Of a DNA stretch of 9,338 nt, positions 1 to 5,252 are shown piece by piece. The DNA is taken from the NCBI GenBank assembly GCA_903912435.1, contig CAIWHI010000831.1, positions 1 to 9,338 on the forward strand, given 5' to 3'. Position 1 is the first letter of the stretch. Every line of letters starts with the position of its first letter. Under the pieces are notes generated by a model. The model did not search any database, was not told the DNA's origin, and saw nothing but the letters and a program-made list of their open reading frames with translations. The position numbers and the translations under genes are program-made. The DNA comes from an uncultured Bacteroidota bacterium (lineage in GTDB: Bacteria; Bacteroidota; Bacteroidia; Chitinophagales; Chitinophagaceae).

Positions 1-37
1 GCTGGCCATTCACCAGCGTAACATTAACACTACCCAT
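1..37 (-). CDS. 5' end of a phage gene cut by the left edge
   Basis: On the minus strand an ATG at 37-35 opens a frame that stays open to the window edge and begins MGSVNVTLVNGQ. It is the next gene in the leftward operon. It is preceded by the same T-rich heptad leader found directly before other starts in this window, which is the main support for the start. Twelve residues are too few to assign a family. A tail-sheath-like (DUF2586-type) protein is a guess, based on similar openings in Mu-like phages of Bacteroidota and on the position after the lysis genes. Confidence 0.5.
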   Translation of the reverse strand, partial: MGSVNVTLVNGQ

Positions 38-46
38 TATTAAAGA

Positions 47-78
47 AAATTAAAAAGTCAAAATTAAAAAGTCAAAAA
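47..78 (-). repeat. T-rich heptad repeat, copy G (minus orientation)
   Basis: Read on the minus strand this is a run of 7-nt units (TTTTGAC, TTTTTAA, TTTTGAC, TTTTTAA) ending about 10 nt before the ATG at 37. It is the only copy of the family in the window with its T-rich strand on minus, matching the direction of the gene it precedes. Six further copies lie at 2728-2748, 3892-3926, 4975-5009, 5225-5252, 7316-7343 and 7807-7834. Confidence 0.8.
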
Positions 79-105
79 CCCAAGCATGATCTAGTCCTAT
101 CGGCA

Positions 106-139
106 CCCCTCTCTTTTGGAGAGGGGACGGGGGTGAGGC
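106..139 (+). repeat. REP-like palindrome with G-rich tail, copy 1
   Basis: Perfect 8-bp stem CCCCTCTC / GAGAGGGG (106-113 with 119-126) around a TTTTG loop, followed by a G-rich tail (GGGGG then TGAGG). The same plan, stem plus GGGG-rich tail, occurs at 4938-4968 and 5159-5187, all in the same orientation. It lies just downstream of the 61-aa minus-strand gene and could end its transcript. No U-tract follows on that strand, so an intergenic repeat is the more likely reading. Confidence 0.65.
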
Positions 140-148
140 CACCCGCAC

Positions 149-334
149 TTACGCCTTCGCCCTTTCCACCTTCACCACAGCCTTATCTTCCAATCCAGCC
201 GCATAAGTCCCGGCCTCCTTGTCATTCAGGAAAATCATCCCATCACTGGTGAAAAAAACCTCATTCACCTTAGGCCTGCTTTCCATATACTTAGCAGCCT
301 TTATATTAAAATCAACATTTACCTTCTTATCCAT
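149..334 (-). CDS. small phage protein, 61 aa, function unknown
   Basis: A 61-residue soluble, mixed-charge protein (starts MDKKVNVDF, ends KVERAKA) with no signal peptide or membrane segment. The central stretch (NEVFFTSDGMIFLNDKEA) followed by a basic tail resembles small proteins I associate with Bacteroidota prophages, but I cannot name a family or a function. I chose the ATG at 334; a TTG at 343 would add only three residues. It lies between the endolysin and the truncated left-edge gene in the leftward operon, so a late role (tail assembly or an accessory part) is a positional inference. The stop is followed by a strong hairpin at 106-126. Confidence 0.65.
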   Translation of the reverse strand: MDKKVNVDFNIKAAKYMESRPKVNEVFFTSDGMIFLNDKEAGTYAAGLEDKAVVKVERAKA

Positions 335-438
335 AAAAAACAAAGTTTAAACACCTTTTAAAACCTATTAAAACCAGAATTAAAACACCCAATCCCACAC
401 TACACATCGCCCATCCGGCCAGTGCACCCGGCACATCA

Positions 439-969
439 CTAAGCTGCATGAAGCACGGTTAAAGCCTTATCATAAAAAGCCTTCCTACTTGCAGCCCCAT
501 TAGTACCGCCATTCACACGCCTGGTAATAGTTGCAAAATTCCTTCCATCAGCCAGCTCATTCAGTTTATGCTTATCCCAAAACCAGTAAGCACTCTTCAC
601 AGCCAGTTCAGGCTCAGCCAGCAGTTCCGGTTCATCCACCAGCACAGGCATATTCCATTCCTGTGCCAGTAGTTCATAATTCACCCTGCCGGTAATTTGG
701 ATGATACCCCTGCCCTTATATTTCTCACCATCACCGGGATGGATATTCCCCAAATCCTTCCTGCCCTCATAAGCCTTACCACTGGCAAGCTCAGTAGTAT
801 ACATCAGGCAGGCACTTTCATGTAGTATTTGCCCCAGGAAAGCAGCCATCCTATCCACAGTAGTCACCCTGCCATAACTAGCATACTGGTTGATAAACGG
901 CAAAAACCTAGGTATATACTTTGCATTTACACCCATAATCGCCTTCAGTTGAATTTCGCTTACCTGCAT
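439..969 (-). CDS. phage endolysin, glycoside hydrolase family 19 (chitinase/lysozyme-like)
   Basis: This 176-aa protein is a single-domain GH19 enzyme of the size usual for phage endolysins. By family knowledge it cleaves the glycan strands of peptidoglycan to lyse the host. The expected landmarks are present in order: the first catalytic Glu in LHES (E51), a second acidic residue nine positions on (E60, in YTTELASGKAYEGR), the KGRGIIQITGRVNY substrate-cleft motif at about 85-98, an aromatic YWFWDKHKLNELAD segment, and the RRVNGGTNG motif near the C-terminus. No signal peptide or cell-wall-binding domain is visible, so export would depend on a holin. Holin-like and spanin-like genes lie upstream in the same operon. 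The start at 969 begins MQVSEIQ and gives full domain coverage. Confidence 0.93.
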   Translation of the reverse strand: MQVSEIQLKAIMGVNAKYIPRFLPFINQYASYGRVTTVDRMAAFLGQILHESACLMYTTELASGKAYEGRKDLGNIHPGDGEKYKGRGIIQITGRVNYELLAQEWNMPVLVDEPELLAEPELAVKSAYWFWDKHKLNELADGRNFATITRRVNGGTNGAASRKAFYDKALTVLHAA

Positions 970-985
970 AAAAACTATTTAAAAA

Positions 986-1010
986 AAATCCTGTAAATCC
1001 TTAAATCCTG
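986..1010 (+). repeat. AAATCCTG short tandem units between genes
   Basis: Three consecutive 8-9-nt units (AAATCCTGT, AAATCCTT, AAATCCTG) fill the 51-bp gap upstream of the endolysin start. Read on minus, this is an A/G-rich leader just before the gene. It is a different unit from the TTTTRAC heptads elsewhere in the window. Similar AATCCTG strings occur in intergenic DNA of several Bacteroidota as far as I recall, which supports the host assignment. Confidence 0.6.
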
Positions 1011-1020
1011 ATTCAAACAC

Positions 1021-1317
1021 TCACTCCTTCACCACCTCATCCACAATCTTCATCAGCTCCACACTCAAATGCGTCCTATCAATACTAATATCAGAGCAGT
1101 ACTCCTCCAGTTCCTGAATCATCATATAAGCCTTATCCGATACAAACCGCATCACAATCAGCTGCACACAGCGGCTAAATTCCTCACGGTCCATTTGCGC
1201 AGGAACATCAAACTTTTTACCAGCCAGGCACCCAATCACAAACATTACCAGGCCTGCAATCAGCACATAGTAAAAAGGTACCGCCCCACACAAAGCATTT
1301 TGAATATGTTGAATCAT
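1021..1317 (-). CDS. small membrane-anchored protein in lysis module, function unknown
   Basis: A 98-aa protein with one clear transmembrane segment (about residues 16-33, YYVLIAGLVMFVIGCLAG) followed by a positively charged GKK and a 65-residue soluble, largely helical domain. The topology fits an N-terminal inner-membrane anchor. Its ATG overlaps the TGA of the preceding spanin-like gene by 4 nt (ATGA), so translation is probably coupled. It sits between the spanin candidate and the endolysin, so a lysis role (holin partner, antiholin or spanin partner) is plausible from position only. I recognise no family. Confidence 0.7.
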   Translation of the reverse strand: MIQHIQNALCGAVPFYYVLIAGLVMFVIGCLAGKKFDVPAQMDREEFSRCVQLIVMRFVSDKAYMMIQELEEYCSDISIDRTHLSVELMKIVDEVVKE

Positions 1318-1958
1318 GACAACCGGTTTATAAGTAACTTAATCAAAAAGACCACCAAAACCACAATCCCCAATACAGCCATCGAATTCCACATCGATAC
1401 TCCAATCCTAGCCAACCAACCCTTATGCTCACCTTCAGTTACCGTGGTGAGGGTAGCAGTACTATCGCTTACATCTTTAAAAGAAGTGGCAGTCTGGAGG
1501 CTGTCATACCTGTAAGCCCGGTACACATTATCCATAATCAGCCCCTTGATCACAACCGTAAGGCTATCAGTATTACAATCAATATCAGCACTCCCATCAG
1601 TGTTCACAGTAACAGTTGCATGAAACCGCCCATTATCCTGGTGAAACTCCTGTTTAATTTTTTCGCCCCGGCTATTGAAAGCCCCAAGTAAATCATCCGC
1701 ATCCAGGTGAATATGAGAAATCCCACCGGCAAGCCCCACAGCAGTATCCTTTTCAATATGGATATGAACATTACTATCCACCCGGCTCACCGCCTTACTA
1801 CTATCATTTTGCGTACTATCCTTAATTATGGCCGTAGAGACGGATTGAATCCGTCTCACCGTATTGCAGGATGATAACAACCAGGTAGCCCAGCCAAAAA
1901 GCAGAAACGTCCCCAGGGCAATACAAACAATCCTCAGATAACCGTAACAACGTCCCAT
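1314..1958 (-). CDS. lipoprotein with C-terminal membrane anchor, candidate unimolecular spanin (u-spanin)
   Basis: A 214-aa protein. An N-terminal signal sequence (R3, R9, hydrophobic 10-27) ends in lipobox LSSC with Cys31, predicting lipid attachment. A periplasmic region (about 32-185) looks beta-rich, with alternating stretches such as VHIHIEKD and RFHATVTVNTDG. A C-terminal transmembrane helix lies at about 191-208, followed by K207, R212 and the end. A lipoprotein tethered to both membranes is the known topology of u-spanins such as T1 gp11, which fuse the two membranes in the last step of lysis. Family sequence similarity cannot be judged here. The neighbours support the call: two holin-like genes 5' and the endolysin 3', with a 2-nt gap upstream and a 4-nt overlap downstream. 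A REP-like palindrome lies in frame at codons 35-41, right after the lipobox. Confidence 0.72.
   Translation of the reverse strand: MGRCYGYLRIVCIALGTFLLFGWATWLLSSCNTVRRIQSVSTAIIKDSTQNDSSKAVSRVDSNVHIHIEKDTAVGLAGGISHIHLDADDLLGAFNSRGEKIKQEFHQDNGRFHATVTVNTDGSADIDCNTDSLTVVIKGLIMDNVYRAYRYDSLQTATSFKDVSDSTATLTTVTEGEHKGWLARIGVSMWNSMAVLGIVVLVVFLIKLLINRLS
1837..1857. repeat. REP-like palindrome inside the spanin-like gene
   Basis: Perfect 9-bp arms GAGACGGAT and ATCCGTCTC around a 3-nt loop (TGA). It encodes residues 35-41 (RRIQSVS) of the lipoprotein, four residues after the lipidated Cys. It resembles the GTAGAGACG...CGTCTC palindromes that I recall as dispersed intergenic elements in Bacteroidota and cyanobacteria. 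Here it lies inside a coding region and keeps the frame open. Confidence 0.75.
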
Positions 1959-1960
1959 GA

Positions 1961-2185
1961 TTAGTTATTTTTTGCGTTAAGCATTTCAGTTTTTTCTTTA
2001 CTGCCTGCACTACTGCCATACCTAAAATCCAGCAGCGTACCCAATTTCAAAATCAGCGCAGCCACCACCACACTTATAGCATCAATATTCTTACCCGTAT
2101 GCAGGCAATAAAATGCAAGGCCCACAATAGCCACAAGCAAGGCCACCACAATACGTCCCCACCATTTATCTTGTTCCTTATCCAT
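1961..2185 (-). CDS. holin-like small membrane protein, 74 aa
   Basis: Two predicted transmembrane helices (about residues 10-28 and 36-53) are separated by a short loop (HTGKNID). A polar C-terminal tail contains the motif FRYGSSAGSKEKTE, a tail style I associate with phage holin-like proteins. Length and topology fit a class II holin, which would form the membrane lesion that releases the endolysin. The start overlaps the end of the upstream 107-aa gene by 8 nt, and its stop is 2 nt before the spanin-like gene, so the lysis genes are translationally packed. The holin call is inferred from topology and context. The neighbouring 107-aa protein is an equally placed candidate. Confidence 0.7.
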   Translation of the reverse strand: MDKEQDKWWGRIVVALLVAIVGLAFYCLHTGKNIDAISVVVAALILKLGTLLDFRYGSSAGSKEKTEMLNAKNN

Positions 2186-2501
2186 TGGTCTTATCCTTTT
2201 TAATGTCCTCCTTTAGTCCCTCAATCAGTTTTTCCAACCGCTCAATAGCATCCTCACGTTTCTTCAGGTGTTGGCTCTCGCCACCTTTCTTTTTCCACAC
2301 AATGGTTTTCCGCTGGTTGATCATCACAAAAGTTGAAGCACCAATCCCAAATAGAATCCCAACAATCTGTAAAATCTGAATCAACCCATAGCCAGCCGTC
2401 AGGCTACCAAGGGCACTAATCAGGTTACTACCTGTAAAAAGCAAAACACAAGCTAAAGTCATATCCGGGCTTGAATGAGTATTTAAATGATGATGATCCA
2501 T
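2178..2501 (-). CDS. two-helix membrane protein with charged C-terminal coiled coil, possible holin/antiholin
   Basis: A 107-aa protein with a His-rich N-terminus (MDHHHLNTHSS), two hydrophobic segments (about 14-36 and 40-60), then a strongly charged, helical tail (about 64-105, with LKKREDAIERLEKLIEGLKEDIKK) likely to form a coiled coil in the cytoplasm. It is the first gene after the capsid gene and the hairpin-rich gap, and overlaps the next small membrane gene by 8 nt. A pair of adjacent two-helix proteins upstream of an endolysin often means holin plus antiholin, but I recognise no family, so the assignment is inference. Confidence 0.68.
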   Translation of the reverse strand: MDHHHLNTHSSPDMTLACVLLFTGSNLISALGSLTAGYGLIQILQIVGILFGIGASTFVMINQRKTIVWKKKGGESQHLKKREDAIERLEKLIEGLKEDIKKDKTNG

Positions 2502-2540
2502 AACGAATAAAACAGAAGATTGCGAACCCCTTGCACTGCT

Positions 2541-2670
2541 TAACCCCGCACCAATTACGGCAGCGGGGCTAAGCTTTTCAGCTTATGGGGAAATAACCCC
2601 TCTTACGTAATGTGCCAACAGGGGGCAATCGACACATTACTAACTACACACACATTATCAGCACGCCCCC
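2541..2670 (-). other. cluster of stem-loops between capsid and lysis genes
   Basis: The 250-bp gap between the capsid stop and the lysis module holds several inverted repeats. GTAATGTG/CACATTAC (2607-2614 with 2633-2640, perfect 8 bp). GGGG/CCCC (2587-2590 with 2597-2600). TAAGCT/AGCTTA (2570-2575 with 2580-2585), which on the minus-strand RNA closes a GAAA tetraloop. CCCCGC/GCGGGG (2544-2549 with 2563-2568). A longer-range GGGGGC/GCCCCC pair (2621-2626 with 2665-2670) encloses the CACATTAC arm. In the leftward transcript this would form a compact multi-hairpin leader or processing/attenuation element. No long U-tract follows, so a simple intrinsic terminator is unlikely. Confidence 0.55.
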
Positions 2671-2727
2671 TTTCTCTATCTAGTGGCTCAAGGCCCGGTT
2701 GTTAATATCGCTTATCCCCGAAAGGAC

Positions 2728-2748
2728 TTTTAACTTTTGACTTTGAAA
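2728..2748 (+). repeat. T-rich heptad repeat, copy F
   Basis: Units TTTTAAC, TTTTGAC and TTTGAAA lie directly beside the stop codon of the capsid gene (on minus, immediately downstream of it). They are preceded by a C-run, GAAA, then GGAC. Confidence 0.75.
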
Positions 2749-2751
2749 ACT

Positions 2752-3846
2752 TTACGCCGTTTGCACAATAGCCACAATGCCCCTCTCGTCACTCCTGCGT
2801 ATCCTGCCACCCATCCTTACCTCAAAGCTGTAGAGATCACCATAGTAAGTAGGGTCACCCATCTTTTCAAAGGCAGTAACATTACCCACGGCACGTTCTA
2901 TAGCTCCACGCTGCCAGCACAGCACTGCATCATTATCTGTTACAGCCCCTGCTACTCCATAAGCATTTACGGCAGTCGCACCAACATTATATATCACAGT
3001 ATCACTACGCTCCATAATCTTGAAGCCAAACAACATACCTACCACGCCATTTTTTACATCCATAGCGGCACTAAAGTCACGGTATTGGGTGGCAGTCATA
3101 TCATCCATTAGCTGGCTCATCATATCACTGCTAAAAAGGGCAAAACGGTCAGCCCTGGCTATTTTTTGTTTATTCAGTTTTAGCTGCGCTGCTTTCAGGT
3201 CATTTACCAATACCTTCTTCCTGGTACCAGTAGTTCCGGCAAGGTGCGTAGCCACACTAGCACCGGTAGTCCTCAAAATATTACCAGCCGTCACAGTAGC
3301 CCATTTTATCAATAAGCCATCAGCAATGCGCTCATTCAGTGTTGCCTGGTGCTCCTCAAGCACATTCTGCCTCTTATTATAGCTCAGCTCATAAGTCTCA
3401 GCATTGGGTATCAATATCGGGTCAGTAGTATATGCCTTCAGTTCATAAGTCACATCTGTGTCTGTCCTGGTAGTTACTGATGCCGGTAGGTCAGTCCTGT
3501 TTTCCTGCGTACCAGGCACGCTTCCAGCCTGTGGTATATGCACTATCTTACCTTGTATCACATACTGCCCGGCATCCGTACTAGCAAGCAAAAATTCATT
3601 GTTTTTAAACAGGTTCCCTTCAATATGATCCTGCCATATTTCCTTACTAATTGCCATAAAGGCCATGCCCTTCATGCTACCTATTGGCCTGTTCATAACC
3701 ATTGGCACTACCATTGGCACACCAAATAGCACCACAAAACTTGCAATCGCCATGCCTGCCCCAAATTCATTGGCAACAAACAGCGATACCAGGAGCGACA
3801 TCAGTAATGCTCCTATTAACCCCGGAATTGATAACTTCATTTTCAT
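2752..3846 (-). CDS. major capsid protein with N-terminal membrane segments
   Basis: A 364-aa protein. From residue 66 on (AISKEIWQDHIEGNLFKNNEFLL...) it reads as a phage major capsid protein of the type found in Mu-like phages of Bacteroidota: a VHIPQAGSVPG segment, an ENRTDLPASVTTRTDTDVTY stretch, an ETYELSYNKRQNVLEEHQATLNER spine-like helix, and a C-terminal RRSDERGIVAIVQTA strand. An HK97-like fold is inferred from family, not shown. The oddity is residues 5-51, two strongly hydrophobic segments (about 5-25 and 30-51) that would insert in the inner membrane. The downstream ATG at M61 or M64 could give a capsid protein without this extension, but the upstream frame is open and the ATG at 3846 follows an A-rich leader. 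The protease/scaffold gene is immediately upstream, the usual order for capsid assembly. Confidence 0.85.
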   Translation of the reverse strand: MKMKLSIPGLIGALLMSLLVSLFVANEFGAGMAIASFVVLFGVPMVVPMVMNRPIGSMKGMAFMAISKEIWQDHIEGNLFKNNEFLLASTDAGQYVIQGKIVHIPQAGSVPGTQENRTDLPASVTTRTDTDVTYELKAYTTDPILIPNAETYELSYNKRQNVLEEHQATLNERIADGLLIKWATVTAGNILRTTGASVATHLAGTTGTRKKVLVNDLKAAQLKLNKQKIARADRFALFSSDMMSQLMDDMTATQYRDFSAAMDVKNGVVGMLFGFKIMERSDTVIYNVGATAVNAYGVAGAVTDNDAVLCWQRGAIERAVGNVTAFEKMGDPTYYGDLYSFEVRMGGRIRRSDERGIVAIVQTA

Positions 3847-3891
3847 ACTTAAAAAATTGATTGTGATTTTTCGATTACCCCCAAAAGGGCT

Positions 3892-3926
3892 TTTTGACTT
3901 TTTAATTTTGACTTTTTACTTTGAAA
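3892..3926 (+). repeat. T-rich heptad repeat, copy E
   Basis: Five 7-nt units: TTTTGAC, TTTTTAA, TTTTGAC, TTTTTAC, TTTGAAA. They fill the gap between protease/scaffold stop and capsid start, and end 3 nt before the protease stop codon. A short C-run, AAAA, GGG element precedes the T-rich units. Confidence 0.8.
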
Positions 3927-3929
3927 AGC

Positions 3930-4412
3930 TTACTTCTTCTTTTTCTTAAAATCCTTGAACTTCTTTTCAAATTCCGCTGGGGCTATTTGCTTTAGCTCCT
4001 CAAGCTCATCACTAAGGTCCAGGTCGTTCCAGCTTTTAGCACAAAGTTCCTTCACCCTGTCTGGGTTGGCACCCTTATCACTGGCAGTGCTTATAGCACC
4101 CGCTATGCTCTTATATACAGGCATACTACCTACCAGGTCTTCAAGTTCATCCGGCATATTGGCATAGGCCTTTTTCAGCTTGCCCTGGGTTTCCTTGGTA
4201 AACTTGCCATCAGTAAGGCCCTTCGCCAATACATCGTCTATGCGCTTATCCACAGCACCCTGTTTTTCTTTCTTCAGCTCAGCACCAAGCCTTTCATTTT
4301 CGGTGTGCAAACCTTCTATCCCTTTCACCACACCTTCAGCAGTGGCCGTATCATCACTAAGGCTTAGCAAGCTTAGGAGGGCAGGGGTAATTTCAAGACT
4401 TACCTTTTTCAT
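3930..4412 (-). CDS. candidate nested scaffold protein (internal in-frame start of the protease gene)
   Basis: Met166 of the protease gene (ATG at 4412-4410) could start a separate 160-aa scaffold protein. Just before it the coding sequence turns A/T-rich (TCTAAAAATAAAAGTTCAAAT) and encodes a low-complexity linker (VSKNKSSN), which looks like a translated leader. The product starts MKKVSLEITPALLSLLSL, has a charged helical region (HTENERLGAELKKEKQ) and ends in a lysine run, as scaffolds that bind coat protein often do. Overlapping protease/scaffold pairs are known in lambda (C/Nu3) and Mu (I/Z). Whether this internal start is used is inference. Confidence 0.5.
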   Translation of the reverse strand: MKKVSLEITPALLSLLSLSDDTATAEGVVKGIEGLHTENERLGAELKKEKQGAVDKRIDDVLAKGLTDGKFTKETQGKLKKAYANMPDELEDLVGSMPVYKSIAGAISTASDKGANPDRVKELCAKSWNDLDLSDELEELKQIAPAEFEKKFKDFKKKKK

Positions 4413-4907
4413 ATTTGAACTTTTATTTTTAGAAACCTCAATTAAATCGCTTAGATTAATTTCATCGCCCTGCTCATCACACAGCTCTGTTGTCATTGCA
4501 TTCCTGTTACCGGGGTTATCCACCAGGCTGCATTCCTTATTATACCACACATCCACCACCACAATAGGTTCTTCCGGATTCTCAGGGTCTTCCTCCAGGT
4601 GGTATTCTATTATACATAGCTTACCAACACTTGCAGCATTCAAAAACCCATTCTTTATTTCCTCAATAGTCCTTTCTGCCCTTGGGTGTTCCATATTGAT
4701 AACCGGGTTACCTATCACCCTGTCACCATCTAGTCTCACATTTTCCCATTTCAGTAATACCCCATCATCCTTCTTATGGCCATAGTACCCAATTGGGTTT
4801 TTCAGGTATTCATCCATTTTATACCCTCTGGTCAGCAGCTTCATGCCATACACATTTAGGCTACTGTCTGTAAGTACATAATCCTTATCTATAGTTGTGG
4901 ATGCCAT
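3930..4907 (-). CDS. prohead serine protease fused to scaffold domain (Mu gpI-like)
   Basis: A 325-aa protein in two parts. Residues 1-155 match the prohead-protease fold. A PIGYYGHKKDDG segment carries the likely catalytic His44, then come KWENVRLDGDRVIGNPV strands, the GFLNAASVG motif with likely nucleophile Ser93, and the SLVDNPGNRNA turn typical of these proteases. Residues 166-325 are helical and charged, with a coiled-coil-like stretch and a terminal KKFKDFKKKKK tail, as expected of an internal scaffold. By family knowledge the scaffold guides capsid assembly and the protease then removes scaffold and capsid pro-sequences. It is the first gene of the leftward operon, directly 5' of the capsid gene. 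A membrane-anchored capsid N-terminus would be an obvious candidate substrate. Confidence 0.88.
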   Translation of the reverse strand: MASTTIDKDYVLTDSSLNVYGMKLLTRGYKMDEYLKNPIGYYGHKKDDGVLLKWENVRLDGDRVIGNPVINMEHPRAERTIEEIKNGFLNAASVGKLCIIEYHLEEDPENPEEPIVVVDVWYNKECSLVDNPGNRNAMTTELCDEQGDEINLSDLIEVSKNKSSNMKKVSLEITPALLSLLSLSDDTATAEGVVKGIEGLHTENERLGAELKKEKQGAVDKRIDDVLAKGLTDGKFTKETQGKLKKAYANMPDELEDLVGSMPVYKSIAGAISTASDKGANPDRVKELCAKSWNDLDLSDELEELKQIAPAEFEKKFKDFKKKKK

Positions 4908-4937
4908 AATGATGTCTGCTTTTTCCCTTTTTTAACT

Positions 4938-4968
4938 CCCCTCATGTTTTTAGGAGGGGCAGGGGTGG
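4938..4968 (+). repeat. REP-like palindrome with G-rich tail, copy 2
   Basis: CCCCTC / GAGGGG (4938-4943 with 4954-4959), 10-nt loop, followed by CAGGGGTGG. The weakest stem of the three copies but the same tail, and again directly followed by a T-rich heptad tract. Confidence 0.6.
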
Positions 4969-4974
4969 TTACTT

Positions 4975-5009
4975 TTTTGACTTTTAACTTTTGAATTTTT
5001 ACTTTGAAA
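4975..5009 (+). repeat. T-rich heptad repeat, copy D
   Basis: Units TTTTGAC, TTTTAAC, TTTTGAA, TTTTTAC, TTTGAAA in strict 7-nt phase. Unlike most other copies it does not abut a gene boundary: no credible gene starts just after it, the only plus-strand ATG nearby (5036) giving 15 codons. Confidence 0.8.
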
Positions 5010-5056
5010 CACAAAGAAACACCACCTCGCGCACATGAAAACCCAAACTCTCAGCC

Positions 5057-5099
5057 ACAATACACCCTCGGTATTGTCATAATACGCTTTCTGTATTGT
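5057..5099. promoter_or_regulatory. two tandem 21-bp dyads, candidate operator pair
   Basis: Dyad 1 is ACAATAC-N7-GTATTGT (5057-5063 with 5071-5077, perfect 7-bp arms). Dyad 2 is ATAATAC-N7-GTATTGT (5079-5085 with 5093-5099, one mismatch). They repeat at exactly 22 bp, about two helical turns, so two dimers would bind the same DNA face. The spacer sequences differ (ACCCTCG and GCTTTCT) while the arms are conserved, as expected of protein-binding sites. They lie midway between the two divergent operons. The binding protein is not encoded in the window as far as I can see. Confidence 0.62.
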
Positions 5100-5158
5100 C
5101 ATACTTTTTGCCCGAAAAAACCATAACCCCAAACCTGACCTTTGTCCCATACACACGC

Positions 5159-5187
5159 CCCCCAGCTTTGCTGGGGGAGGGGTTGGA
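5159..5187 (+). repeat. REP-like palindrome with G-rich tail, copy 3
   Basis: Perfect 8-bp stem CCCCCAGC / GCTGGGGG (5159-5166 with 5170-5177) and a TTT loop, followed by AGGGGTTGGAG. It lies about 75 bp upstream of the terminase small subunit start. No U-tract follows, so it is better read as a repeat than as a terminator. Confidence 0.65.
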
Positions 5188-5224
5188 GTTATAGTTTACT
5201 GTTTTATAAGCTCCGGCAGCAATG

Positions 5225-5252
5225 TTTTAACTTTTGAATTTTGACTTTTTAA
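5225..5252 (+). repeat. T-rich heptad leader, copy A
   Basis: TTTTAAC, TTTTGAA, TTTTGAC, TTTTTAA, then TTTGAAAAA running into the ATG at 5262. No Shine-Dalgarno sequence is present, so the A-rich end of this tract is what precedes the start codon. Confidence 0.82.

Noticed and set aside
335..343. TTG start that would extend the 61-aa protein to 64 aa
   Set aside because: The ATG at 334 is a better start, and the extra residues MFF come from the A/T-rich leader.
1069..1515. 148-residue plus-strand open frame
   Set aside because: It is antisense to two packed minus-strand lysis genes, with a His/Asn-rich low-sense translation.
1822..2019. Minus-strand open frame overlapping the spanin-like and holin-like genes
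   Set aside because: It is a frame shadow of two better-supported genes, and no conserved features were seen.
3020..3382. Plus-strand open frame opposite the capsid gene
   Set aside because: It is antisense to the major capsid protein and lacks any independent support.
4180..4785. 201-residue plus-strand open frame opposite the protease gene
   Set aside because: It is Ser/Leu/Pro-rich with no domain sense, and lies wholly antisense to a recognised prohead protease.
5036..5083. 15-codon plus-strand open frame after heptad copy D
   Set aside because: It is very short, runs through the dyad region, and shows no conserved sequence.
5137..5144. GACCTTTG as a Bacteroidota -7 promoter element
   Set aside because: It has one mismatch to TAnnTTTG and no -33 TTTG at the right distance, so it is not strong enough to call.
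4950..5156. Minus-strand open frame of 68 codons in the control region
   Set aside because: It translates the palindrome, heptad tract and dyads; the composition (W/F/C/K runs) is not that of a real protein.
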